DNA of 64,000 nt from Numida meleagris. Lineage: Eukaryota > Chordata > Aves > Galliformes > Numididae. The notes under the pieces were generated by a model. That model had not been told where the DNA came from and made no database searches. It saw nothing but the letters and a program-made list of their open reading frames with translations. Numbering within the stretch: position 1 is the stretch's first letter; each line of letters starts with the position of its first letter. A program made the translations under genes and the position numbers. The stretch covers positions 24,662,611 through 24,726,610 of the forward strand of contig NC_034414.1 in assembly GCF_002078875.1 (NCBI RefSeq), given 5' to 3'. Positions 38,310-50,500 of the stretch are shown here, one piece after another.

Positions 38310-41300
38310 TATGTGGTGTGGTGAAGTACTGCAGGTTAAGGGATAAAGCATTATCTCCTTTTCATAAAAAGGTATTTATGGTAAATACGTCCACCTGCTG
38401 AAGCATTGTAAACTGTTGTTAAGTGTTTATTACCGCTGTTTGCTTTACAATCTCTTTCTTACCAGAAAAGGGGTTAAAGGTCTGCAACATTATTGCCCTG
38501 TCTTACATTAGGGCACATGGGCAGCGCAGTTCTGAGGGGCAGAAATCAGACCGGACTTGTTTATGGGGTGCCAAGTTTCCCCTAGATGCTGTGTCACACC
38601 CCTTTTTCCACCTGTCCCCAGAGCCCTCCCGTGACCTGCTGCAGGTGCTGCCCTGGCAAAGGGCTGATCCTGAACTGAGACCTTCCGTCATGAAGCACAT
38701 CAGCAGTTCCTGTCACGTGGGCTGCGTGGAAAAAGCAGATACACCAGGGCTGGCCTCTTCTGGAAGTTGTACCGGGTACCCCTGGAACAACCATGTCTCT
38801 GTGCCCAGAGGGACAGGGGCAACCAGCCAACAGCAAGTCCTACATGGGCCAGCAGGAAAATGGAGCACTCCAGCCCTTCTTTTTCTCCAAGTTTGAACAA
38901 AACCCAAAGATTTTCTAAGAGAAATTTTCACAAAATTCTGATTCTGAAGCTTGCTTCAGCGCCACTACAGGGAAGGATAAAGTACACCTAAAAATGGTAT
39001 CCTTGTTCCCTGCTTTTCAGACAGCCTAAAGTTTCTGTTCAGGAGACAGCTGTCAAGTAATTAATTTACTAAGCTCTCCTCATTTTTCCTCACTACTTGA
39101 CCGTATTCCCTCTCTAGTCTCACTCTGGAAGCTGTCTTATTTACACCAAAATTCCGCAGAAAAATCCATACCATGAGAGGTTGGGATCATGCTCCTTGAG
39201 GAGAGATTCTTAACAGTTAAAAACATTCCAAACTCTCAAACATCTTCTGACATGTTTACAGCTATTGACTTTTCAGAGGTTAACGGGCTGGCTGACTACA
39301 TGGTAAATCTGAACCAAAGGACATGCTCTGCCAGGCATCAGTTGTCTCCAAACAGAAATGCTCTATCCTGGTGTCCAAAGACTGACATTTTCTCTATATT
39401 TTCCTTGCTCCCACTGCCCCGGAGGCTGACGGATTTTCCTGAAGAAATGGCATAAAGACCAGAGAAAGTGGTCAGTCCAAAACCTACAGTGGCTGAAGGT
39501 GCCAGCAGGAAAGCTGTCCCCTTCTCCCAGTCCTGTGTGACAACCCCAATGCTCTTCCTCAACACTAGATGGTCTGAGCTGAATTTATGAAGGATGAGAT
39601 GGATATGGAGAAGAGTGGAATACACCTGGACCTAGTGCCTGCTCTGTGAGCAGCTTGCGCCGCTGTTACTTTTAACCTCACTCAAGTGCAAGCAACAGGT
39701 TGAGATAAAGCATGTGAGAAGGCCATGGACAATCTCACCACATTGCTTGCACTTTATCAACAAAGCAATGAGCATGGCGCCCTGGTGCTGCCTGCATCAG
39801 CCACGGGGGAACGCCAGAGGCATTCCAGGACATCTGCAAGCCAAAGCAAGCAGCCTCGCAGGATGTTTGTTATGCCACTCTGGATTATTTGTGCTTAGTC
39901 ATGAATTATTTGTAACAAGAAGCTGGAGATACAGAAATAAATGTTTACAGATAAAGTAAGGTTCCTCCAGTAATAAGCTAATTGAATCAATCATTAAACA
40001 AGAGGAAGAAGCGCAAAGGCTATGCATGAAACCACCCTGTGAGGGTGAGGTGCTGGTTCCAGGACACAGCACCAGGTGCCTCATGCAGAACAGGCCATGA
40101 GGCTGGTCCCCTGCAGGAAGGCTGCATCTCCATGGGTGCACAGCCACTTACTGCCTGCAGGCCTGCCCTAAGAGGGAAATTTTGCCTCTGAAAAGTGCAA
40201 AGTGGGATTCAATTCCACAGAGGTGGGCTTCTGTGACTGCCCAAGGCCTGGGTCAGGGAAGGCTGAGTGCTTGTGCTGCAGTGCCAAACAGCCACGACAC
40301 TGCAGAGACCCGGTGCATGAGAGCTCCGGTTACACTCATCTCCTCTTGGAGCTGACAACCTCCATCCACAGCTGTGACCAAAGCCGGTGCTTCTCCTTCT
40401 CTGCGAACTGATGATGGCTGTTACACACCTTCAATAATTCAGCAGGGCCCCAGCTCCTCTTTCTGGAGAAGCAGATTGGCCTCTTTCCCTCGAGTCCCAG
40501 CCCTGAGAGTACATTTTTCCTTCCAAACATCCAGGAGCCACTCTTTGCCTGCTTTAGAAAATAATCACTTTCCCTGTGGTTACAAACATGGTAGTTAGCA
40601 CAAATTGAGCCAGGAAAGGCAGCAGAGGTGACTGTACCAACATGAGGTTGACACCACAAGGTAAGGACGTGCTGCACTCTCTTGCGGGCAGGAGCAGACA
40701 CAGGAATGACCCCCACCACTCAATGCTTAGGTGAAGCTGACAGATAGATTCCAAATGGATTATTTGGAGATCTCTGAAAAATCCATCCGTGTTCTTTTGT
40801 TGCTCCACCTCTTATATTGCTTTGCTGTTCCCTTACAGAAGGAGACCCACAGTGCTGGAAGTGTGGTTGGTGTTTTCGTGCAAGTCCTTGAATAGCAGAG
40901 TTGGAGGCAAGTAGTGGCTGAAAGATGAAGAGCATTCTCCTTGTTTCCCAACCTGTTTTCAGCATTTCATTCTGTCTGTATAGTTCTTGCACCAAGAAGT
41001 GTGTCGTGACACAACCCCCTGAGAAGGGGTGCAAGGGACCTGCTGGGAAATCTCCATCCCCAGACGCGTTGGAGAGCATTCTCCAGAGGAGGCACTGGCA
41101 GATGGCCTGTCTGCGGCTCACCAGGGGCTGTGGTTGCTGAAAGAAGGGAGGGAGAAGGAGGAGTCCTAGAGAACACCACAGCCCAACAGGAACAGCTGAG
41201 GTTACTTCTGGGGACTTCAATGGGAGATGTTAAACTTCTGCTTCCTGCATACGGGAGGCTCTTTGCTTCACAAAAGGAGCCATTTCCATGCCTATCTCCC

Positions 41301-42420
41301 TGTAAAAGCCTAGCACAGAAGTGGCAAAAATGCAGATGCTTTCTGGTGTAACTAGTTTCAGCACAATTCCATCTTCCTTTCCCAGTGCTCCTGTCCTTGA
41401 CACCTTACCGTGACTAGCAACAGTAAAATAAGAGCCACAGTGCCACAGAGGATGGCAGACAGGAACTTTGCAAAGAAACAACACTCTTTGTGGTGCCCTC
41501 CCCACAGCTGCCCTTGGAGCGGTGGGAAAGGCTCTGTTGAGGACTCAGCAGCCTGTCATCCTTTCCCTGGCTGCATTCCGCAGGACGGGTTGTTAGTCAC
41601 AGCCTGTGAGATCCCTCCCCGTCTCCTTCCCTTGCCACATCTTTGTGCCGTCACTTGTATCCGGGTCTCGCCCCTAAACCACACCAGGAGGTTTAACCTG
41701 AGGCAAATATGACAAAACAAGCAAGCAAGCAAACCTGTCTCCCCAGCACTAGTTACACATGGAGCGGTTCCCAGATAAAGCCAAGCAGAGCGGAGCCATC
41801 TGCAGCAGCTTGCATGCTGTTGGGAAGCCACTGCAAGCCATGGTGCCACTTGGGTGGGCGAAGGAGACCTGGAGCAAGTCCTCCTTGTTTGTCTGCCTGT
41901 CTGGGTCTGTGCATCGTGGCAGCCAGGCGCCCAGAGGTGCTGGGGTCCCCACAGCAGTGACATCGAGGCAGGTGACACAGGCTCCTGTGCGGTTTGCTAC
42001 AAGCCGTGCGTGCCTAAGAGCTGCAATGATCCTGGTCAAATATTAAGCCACTATGTAGTTCAACCCCCCAGGTAAGCAGCTGAATAACTATTATTGCAGG
42101 ACTAAGAGCAGGCACTTCTCGGTCCATGAAAGACAAACAGTAACCATGACTCACTGTTTCAGGACCCCTTTTAAAACACTCCCAAGCCATAAAATTGCAC
42201 AGCCTGCTTTCTCTTCATGCTGATATGAGTAACACACGGCTCAGCTGGAGTCATGGGGAATAATTCGTTTGGCAGAAGATGAGGCCTGAGCTGGGAGCTC
42301 TGAACTGGGAGCAGGTACTAAGTTGGAAGGAGAGATACTGCAATGGAGAGAGGTTTCCTGCAGAAGTAATTGGTCCTGGGACTGACCTCACTTAAAACAC
42401 TCATTACTGAATCTCTCCAG

Positions 42421-42459
42421 AAAAAAAAAAAGAAAAAAGAAAAAAAGAAAAAAAAAAAA
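42421..42459. repeat. A-rich simple repeat with interspersed G
   Basis: About 39 bases of A interrupted by single G residues, an ordinary purine-rich low-complexity tract in the intergenic region before SPINT1. Confidence 0.85.
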
Positions 42460-44469
42460 GGTATACTCAGTAAGGCTGCTGGCACAGAAGTGGAATGCAT
42501 CACTCCTACAGTGAAGGACCAAAACCGTGATGCTTAAAAGTCAAATGAACAAGCCATATTCATCTGCCAAGCAGAAGTGAGTCACATTTTAATAATATAA
42601 AGAATATTAAATGTAAGGTCACATTTCTAGGAAATTGTCACAAGAATTTTAGCTGGACACTGCTCAGCTGAAAATAGCAGAGAGAACAATCCATAAAAGA
42701 TGTACTGTACGGACATAAGGTGTCTCTTCAGTGAACAATACCCGTATGATCCTAAGATGTATTTAGCAATGGGTTTCCAGCAGAGAGATCCCCTGTGATC
42801 CATTCTTTATCCTATGGTATGTAATTTTGCAACAGACTTAATAATTAAACAACAACAACAAAAAACAACATCAAAGCCCTGAATCTGGAAAACGTACAGA
42901 AAAGAAAAAGCTACTAAGATGACAGAGGTGAAATGGAGGCCATGCCATAGAAGAAGTGATTAAAAGCTTGTGGAAGATTTGCAGTAGCAGGATGAAGGCT
43001 GAGTTAGGATATGATTTTACTGAAGAAAATAGGAAATAAGCTTTTGAAATTAAAGGACAACAGTGCAAAAAAGAAATTAATGTAACTACAAAAACATTTA
43101 GGGTGAGCACCAAAAAGCCTGCAACAAAAGACTGGCACAGCCTTCTAGTGGAAGCAAAGGAGATTAAACCCGGCTCCCCTTCAGGCTAGATCAGTTTAGG
43201 CTGGATCACTTTATGAAGGGGCTTACTCCTTCTATACACATTAAAAAAAGGGGGGGGAAGGGGGATGAGTGCCTCAGGCGGCACAGAACAAAAGGAGACA
43301 ATCCTGGTGCTGTTTGATTTCCCCAGTATCACAGGGGCTGCAGGCAGAAGCAAGCAGCAGTAATCGAAAACTCTGGATGTGAGCAAGTTCCCCAAAACTC
43401 AAAGCCAGATGCTGCTCAAGGCACAGCCATGGCTCACCATCTCTGTTCAAATATTTGCCAATCAATACCATCTTGCATTTGCTGCTGCCTTTGAAGTGAT
43501 GCAATATTTCATTAAAAATAATGTCCAGGCAAATTACAAGCACTCCCCGCACTCCTAAACTCTGTGACAGAGAGATAAGAAGAGTTTACCCAGGGGCTTT
43601 GGGACTGTTTGCAGAGGAAGGAGGTGACACCAGTGTAGCTGGGGAAGAGGGGAATTTGATCTCCGCTCTACAAAAGCAGGAAGGTAGGGAATGCACCCAA
43701 GTTAGGACAAGCAGCCTTTGCGTTCCTGTCTGTGACTGAGCTACATAAGAGGAATATTGTGCCCCAAAAGAAGGAAACTTATGATTTTGAGCAGGGAACC
43801 TCTGGCAGTGGGTGCGGGCTGCAAGGCTAAGCTGAGGGCTGACTCATTTGGGTCAGTGAAACCTGGGCTCCATGCCACCCCCCAGTGATGCTGGGCCGTG
43901 AGAGCTACCACCAGAGAACATGGGCTTTCAGCACGACGGGTCTGGGCTTTTGGCTGGCTGAAGCGTGGCGAGGGGCCGGGTGCCCTTGCACCTGTGTAAG
44001 CAAGTGTACAGCTCTCAAACACACAGGGTTGCACTGGGTGCTCCCTGTGAGCCTTCGCTCCCTTGCCAGCTGAGTTGGAGATGGTATCAGCCTGCTCTCC
44101 TCCCCTTTCTCTTACGCAACAGAGCGGAGGGGAGTGACTTGATTTTTTTTTTCCCCTCTCTCTGGGAGTTGATTTTCACTTCCTGCCCCTTCTGTGCCTT
44201 TGTCTGCACTGGACGCTGCCGAGGGCACACCTGAGGGGTGAAGGTGCAGGGGACCAGGGGGCACCCTGCTCCCGGCATCAGTCCCATCTAAGGCCACACA
44301 GGTGGGGGCTGAGAGCGTGGGTCTGGGGATGAGCTGCAGGGTGGGGGGACACATTGGCCACCTGGGCCAAACAGGGCCTTGGCCATGCTCCAGGTCCCCG
44401 CTCACCCCATGCTGGCATGTACCTGAACACCATGCCTCTTAGTTTTACCTGTCTTTTCTCTCCCTTTAG

Positions 44470-44512
44470 GAAAGGACTAGGGTCACAAGGCGGGGAGGAT
44501 CGGGGTGCTGAG
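44470..44512 (+). other. SPINT1: Probable end of SPINT1 5' UTR after a leader intron
   Basis: A long pyrimidine tract ending TCTCCCTTTAG immediately precedes position 44470 and looks like a splice acceptor. This suggests that SPINT1 has a non-coding first exon further left and that this short segment carries the last of the 5' UTR. The frame stays open upstream to an ATG at 44354, but that peptide has no signal-peptide character. Confidence 0.55.
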
Positions 44513-47500
44513 ATGGCCAGAGGAAGTCCAGGTCCACAGAGCGGACGCTGGGTCTGCCTTGTGCTGGTAGCAGGAGTGGTCTTCGGTGAAGGGCAGGAGA
44601 CAAAGCCCTTTGGAGAAACTTGCCTGGAGGACTTTACAGCAGGGATACCGGGTTTGGTGCTGGACACGGATGCCTCTGTCCAGAATGGAGCCACCTTCTT
44701 ATCATCCCCCATGGTCCACCGGAGCAGGGACTGCATGAGGGCTTGCTGTAAGGACCCTGCTTGTAACCTAGCCCTTGTGGAGCAGGACCCGGCCTTAGGG
44801 GAAGACCACATCCGGGGCTGCTTTCTCCTCAACTGCCTCTACGAGCAGACATTTGTCTGCAGGTTTGCCAGGAAGGCCGGCTTTCTCAACTTCTTGAAGA
44901 GGGATGTCTACGATACCTACCACCAGGCAATGCAGAAACATGGATCTAGTGGTAAGGAGACCATAAATGAGCTGTGCAACCTGGGGCTAGGCAAGCACTG
45001 AGGGCTTTGGGCCTCAGTTCTTCCTGATCTCATTTGTGCCGCGGCATTGCCAAATGGCTGGGATAGAGTGGGGTTAAATGTGGGTTTCAATGTGCCCCTC
45101 TGTGGACCAGGTTTTCCCTAATTTTGATCAGTGCAAGATCTGTTCCTCAGTTTACCTATTAGTAAGTGGAGCAGGAGCCATTCTGTAACCTTTCTGAAGC
45201 AGGTGGAGTGTGTGTTTACCAAACACAGGCTGTGTTTTTGATCCTTGACAAGGCAGAGAAAAAGAAATTGTTCTTCTTTCTCCCTCCCTGCTCCCCCTCC
45301 CCAGCCCTTTAAGGTTGGGAAGTGAAATCCCCTAAAATTGAAACATCTCTGTATTTAAAGGGCTGTATTAAGGTCCTAATTGCTTGGGGGCTGGAGGCAG
45401 GGCACAACCTACATACCTTTCCTTTATTCACAGCCCCGATCTCATGAGGCCCCTCCGTGTGACTTGCTGGGGCTGCTTGGTTTTGCTGGGTGGGTTTTGA
45501 TCAGATTGCTTCCCCTCTGGGTCTGTTTCTCTCTCCCAGCCTCTGCTTACCTGCTCAGAAAGTTTGCACCTGGCCTAGAAATCCAGGTGGAAAACAAGCT
45601 AATCTGTAGCTGGCCACCAGCCACGTGCTCTGCAATCTCCTTAAAATGCTCTGTTCAGACACACTAAAACCAATTCCTCCTGTTGCTTCCTTACTCCCTT
45701 GTTTTGGAGGAAGACTAACAAACCTCTGGCATGACTTGTTCTTTGGCAGCCTTAACCAGCTTGTTGCCTGTTGAGAGATGGACAGAGCTTCCATGAGATC
45801 TTCCCCAGCTCACCCCTGGGGTACAGTGCAGATGTCCAGGGGAGCAGCTGGGTTCATGGCTTGATCATGTAAGCTGTGTGGTCTCAGATCTTCTGCTGAG
45901 ATACACCAGCCTGCAAGGTCAAACACTTTTTCCACAGCAGAGGTGGCTCTCCTGCTCTCTCTTTCCCCCTAGTCATTTCCCACTGTGTTTTAGGTCTTTC
46001 TGGTGAATCTCAGTTTGCTGTTGCAGCAGTTGTTCCCATGCCTTCGGTCCAGGCTCAAAAGCCTTTCCACGAGGGGTGCAGCTAGTGATGCACTGAAGCC
46101 ACATCTCCAGGAGCAGAGGTGGCATGCTGGCAGCTGCCTGAACTCCCACATGTTTTGCTGTAGGAGGAAAAGGGAATGCATCATCCTCAGTGCATCCTGG
46201 TTTCACAAGGTTAGATTAAAAATATGATGTGCTGTTTGTTGAGCAATGAGGTCCTTCACCTCTGTAGACCAGCAGGCTGCAGCCCCCTCCCCAGGCTGCC
46301 CACAGCTGTGCATGGCCAGCTCCCACAGCTGGGCATGCGGTGGCAGCGGTGGAGCAGGAGAACCACAGTGAAAAGGGAGAACATGGCAGAAGTGCTCCGT
46401 GTGCCCACCTGGCCGCAATAAGGAAGTTGGATGTGGGTTTTGCTTCCAGACCTGCTGCAGATACCTGAAGAGGCTGGATGAAACTGGGGGTAAGCAAGGT
46501 GTTTTCAGCACACTGGGCTTTCCTCCCAAGCTTTCCTCTTGGACCTAATTTTGTACTGTACACAAAGCTGTCTGCCCACTGTCGTGCTGCTTCTCTGTGA
46601 AAATGCAAAGCTTTGTGGCTGCTCTGGACCTGTGCTGTCATTGCCCCGAGGGTTGGGCTCTGAAGCACGATGGGGAGCTGTATGATGCCCTCCTTTGTAT
46701 GCTGTCAAGTGTCCTTGGAGCCCTGAGGGCGTGATCGGCGGCAGTCTCCAGATAGGCTCTGCAAAAATGAGGATCAAATGCATGCTTTTCTAGCCAATAG
46801 TGAAATATGTGTTTGTGTGGCTTAGCATCCCAGTGGATGACATTAAAGAGAACAGCCACATGATGCAGGGCTCACAGTACGGCTACAACAGACCTGTTGG
46901 ATTCAGAGGCTTATGAGTTTTCAAGTGGAGATAGATAACACTTGAAAGAAAGCACAGCTGGGGACTGCTGGAAGACAAATTTAATTGTGGAGTTTTGCCT
47001 GATGGGAGGAACTGAAAGCTAGGAGAGGGTCATGGGGGAAGCATTGCATATAGAAACAGCACAGGGTCAGGGCAGGTTTGGTGTGTGCCACTGCTGCCCT
47101 GCTGAGGTGTTACGGCTTCAGAGAAAACCTCTGGGTATTGGCAACAGCAAATGCTCTTGCTGGCATAGCTAAGAAGTTCTACCCCCTTAAATCACTCCCC
47201 AGCCTGAACTTTGCTGCGAGTTTTCTGCCTGGCTCACTGGGGAGGGGCAGACTCACCTGCACTTTGCTGGTAATCATGGAGGCCGGTGCTGAGGTAACCA
47301 CCGTGAGCTTATTCTGGTCTGGGCAAACCAGTTCTGGGCGTGAGGCTGGAAAATAACCTCCCTGAACCTTTGTCCGTTTCTTGAACCGAACCCTTTGCAG
47401 GGTTGTGAAATGCTGGGTGACACGCTCCAAATGCCCACTCTGGGTGGGAGATGGGTGGGCGGCAGGAAGGGCCTTGCAGCCCCAGCTGGGCTCCCACCTG

Positions 47501-50500
47501 AGGGCCTGCAGAGGGGCTCAGCTGAGCTGCTGCTTGCTCCTCCTGCAAATCTCTGTGGCAGTGAGTACTGACGGCTGTATGAGTTATGGAAAAGCTTCCT
47601 AGTGTGGGTGTCCGGCCTTTTGGCTTGTTGGGACTGCAATGAGTTGTGCCCCGTGTCCCTCTCACCATGCCAGGGCACGGTGTGGGCTGTAGGAGTGACG
47701 ATAAACAAGCAGAGGCAATCTCAGCACATTCTGCTGTATTGAAGTATCACTTTACAGTCTCAAGTTCCCATGGTGTGGTGTTATCTCTGTGAGTGCTGGA
47801 ATGGAGGAAATCTGGTTTTCTGTGAATTTGTGTCTCAAGGGCGGTAGTTGGTATGTGAGCTCCAAAACAGAAATCCTCACACTGGGAGCTTCGCCTTCTG
47901 CAGGGTTTTACCAGTGTGTTCCTCTTCTGACAGCAAGGCCCCTGCTGGGGTCCCCTCCCACCCCTGTACTTACTTTCGCAGCTCTCACAGGAATTCTGTG
48001 TCCTTCAGATTTCATTCTCCCATCAACTTTGGTTCAGGGTTACTCACTGGTAGAGGTGAAGCCAAGTAAACCATTCACTGCATAAACATTGAACTGACAA
48101 GAAATTTTTTTAAAAAGCAAAAAGCAGGAACTGAGTCCTGAATATCCTATGAGCCACCCAAATGTGGAAGATTTTATTTATGAGCATTTAGGATTTACTC
48201 TATCAAGTTTTTCTGCGGGACCAGTAAAAAAAAAAATACATCCTTTTCCTATATATTTTGATTGGAAGCTGAAGTTGTCACTCGATGCTGTGACTCCAGC
48301 AGCTGGGGCCCCACAGAAAAGATCATGACGTGCAACAGCATCATAAAGCTTTAATCTCCCTGTTAATTACAGACTTCTACAGAAACTTTCCAGAATCCAA
48401 AGAGCATTAGAGCAAAGGCAGCTTTCATTTTTCAGACAGGCTTTCAGAGCAAAAGGAACTGAATGGAGAACCTCCCTTCCCGGAGCAGTTTGTTGGTACT
48501 GACCCCAGCTCAGTGGGCACTTGGTTATGAAACTCACGTGGAGAACGCCCACCAAAGGCTTCAAACAGTCAGCATAACGAAAATACTCCAGAGTTGATGA
48601 GCTTTCACACATTCAAAGGACAGAAAGTAGAGCCCTCTGAAAATGAAGTCCTTCATTTCTAGGGAAAGGTCCTTCTTTGCAGGACCTGCACACAGGCAAA
48701 CCCTCTGGTTTTTTGGAGATGAGCAGGCTTGAGGAATGTTGCTCATCAAAGATGGTATCTGGAGAGGTAGCTGACCCAGTAATCAGAACCAACCTTTTAC
48801 TTCACTGTGCAACCCATAACTCAAAGCAACTCATCCGACCTGTGATAAAGCGTTTTGTTTGTCTTTTTGGTGTCTTTTTTTTTTTTTTTTTTTTTTTTTT
48901 TACGTGTGTGTGCTTAAAAATGTCAAGGAAAAGCATGACCTGGAGTTGCTGTAAGTTAATGACCAATCTGTGGTGCTGCAGAACTGGTCTTTCCCCAGTG
49001 TCTTCCCCCACCTGATGGTCTCAGCATGGCGGGAGGGCGGCAGGGAGCAGATTGCGTTTTTCTGGGTTGGGCTCATGGCATCTGTTGGCCCAGCAGAACG
49101 GCAGGAGTGTCCATTTCCAGAGCTCATGGTGCTGTGTACCACACTGCTGCGGGGCTGCTGTTTCCTAGTTTGTTTGGAGAGCACTGTCAGCTGCAGTCGC
49201 TCCTTTGGCTACAAATGCTCCTGTGACCCTTGGCAAGATCTCTTGAAAATAAAACAAAACTCCATTTCTTTGTTCTGCCAGCCCTGCTCAAAGCCAAGAA
49301 GGCCAGGCTGGCCCAGTCCAGCTTGGTGTCTTTCAGCTGTCTTTGTGCCTCTACTGAGGCCGGATGTGTCACTTTGGCAGGCAGCCCTTTGGGAGGGAGC
49401 AGCAGGGAGTGATGCCTCACCCAAATGCAAAGGACACTGGAGTGGGCATCTCTGCTTGTGATGGAAATGCCATCTTTCTGGCCTCTGCCTGTATTGGTGG
49501 CTGCTGCTAAAAGCGTTATCCCATGGTGCTTCATGAGGAGGACTAAAAGATAATGCTGATGACAGACAGCAGAGAGCAGCTGGTGTAATAAAGTTAACCA
49601 AAAGCCCTGCAGCTGCACAGAGCGACCAAGTTGTTCTCATACAGCAAAAACCAGCCTGACAATGAGGGAGGAGAGCTGCAGGTCTGCAGCCGGAGACAGT
49701 GCTCAAAGGGATGATTGATTTCACTTGGTGTCTTCACCGAGTATCAAAAGATATTGGAAGATAGAAAATTCTGGGTGGATATGCGGTCACTCTCACCCAG
49801 AATACATGTTGCAAAACTCTATCCTGCTTAATTAATAGATGAAAGAACTAACAAATGGCTTGTTTTTAATGTCACTTTTGTTTGCATATATGCTTTGTAC
49901 TACAGGTCCCTTCAGTAGGCTCTAGAAAGAGGCAACAGGTGGGACATGAATCCAGAAATATAGCAGAAAATTAAGTCCAGGTCTGAAACAGTGAGAGTAA
50001 TTAACTGATGGAATAGTTTTCCAGCCAAAGGATTTTGGGCGCTAATCCTCTTCTTCAGTTCCAATTGTATGAAAGTGGCAGTGACACACCTAGATTGAAA
50101 ATGAAAATTGATGCCTTTCCAAAAGGCTCAGGCTGAAGCTGACCATTGAGCCTTGGTACAGGAACTACCAGGTGGGGTTTTATGGTCTGAGCCAAGCAGA
50201 AATCGTTCAGACCAGAAGGAACAGTGAGTCAGGCTCACTGTGTGTCACTGAGCAGTCTGATCTTGCTGGCACTGGCAGAGTTCAGTTTTCATCTCTTACA
50301 CTCACTGTTTGTAAAAGTGTTTAATGGACCGTGGAGGTTGCTAGTAAGCTCATCTGTGGAATGGGACAAAAAAATAATAATGGCATGAATGGCATTTGTG
50401 TGCTTTTTCTAAGGCACCGGTGTCAGAGAGTGGGGCGCAAGATGAGGTGGGGGAGGGTATTTTCCATCCAGACCCCACCTTGCACAGCTCCAGTTAAGTG

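Larger units (their letters stand above)
37659..44469. other. Intergenic DNA between divergent PPP1R14D and SPINT1
   Basis: About 6.8 kb separating two genes transcribed away from each other, so both promoters should lie inside. I see no TATA box that I trust on either side. Open frames reach 166 codons but none resembles a known family, and many overlap on both strands as expected of GC-rich non-coding DNA. Simple repeats at 38279-38305 and 42421-42459 are listed separately. From about 43,780 the DNA becomes GC-richer and probably contains the SPINT1 promoter and a non-coding first exon; CACACAG|GTGGGG near 44298 is one possible donor, with low certainty. Confidence 0.5.

Noticed and set aside
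38423..38896. 157-codon plus-strand frame after the poly(A) tract
   Set aside because: No known domain, overlapping frames on the opposite strand, and no promoter or splice support.
49209..49724. 171-codon minus-strand frame inside a SPINT1 intron
   Set aside because: Overlaps other frames of similar length, has no recognisable domain, and looks like chance in GC-rich intron DNA.
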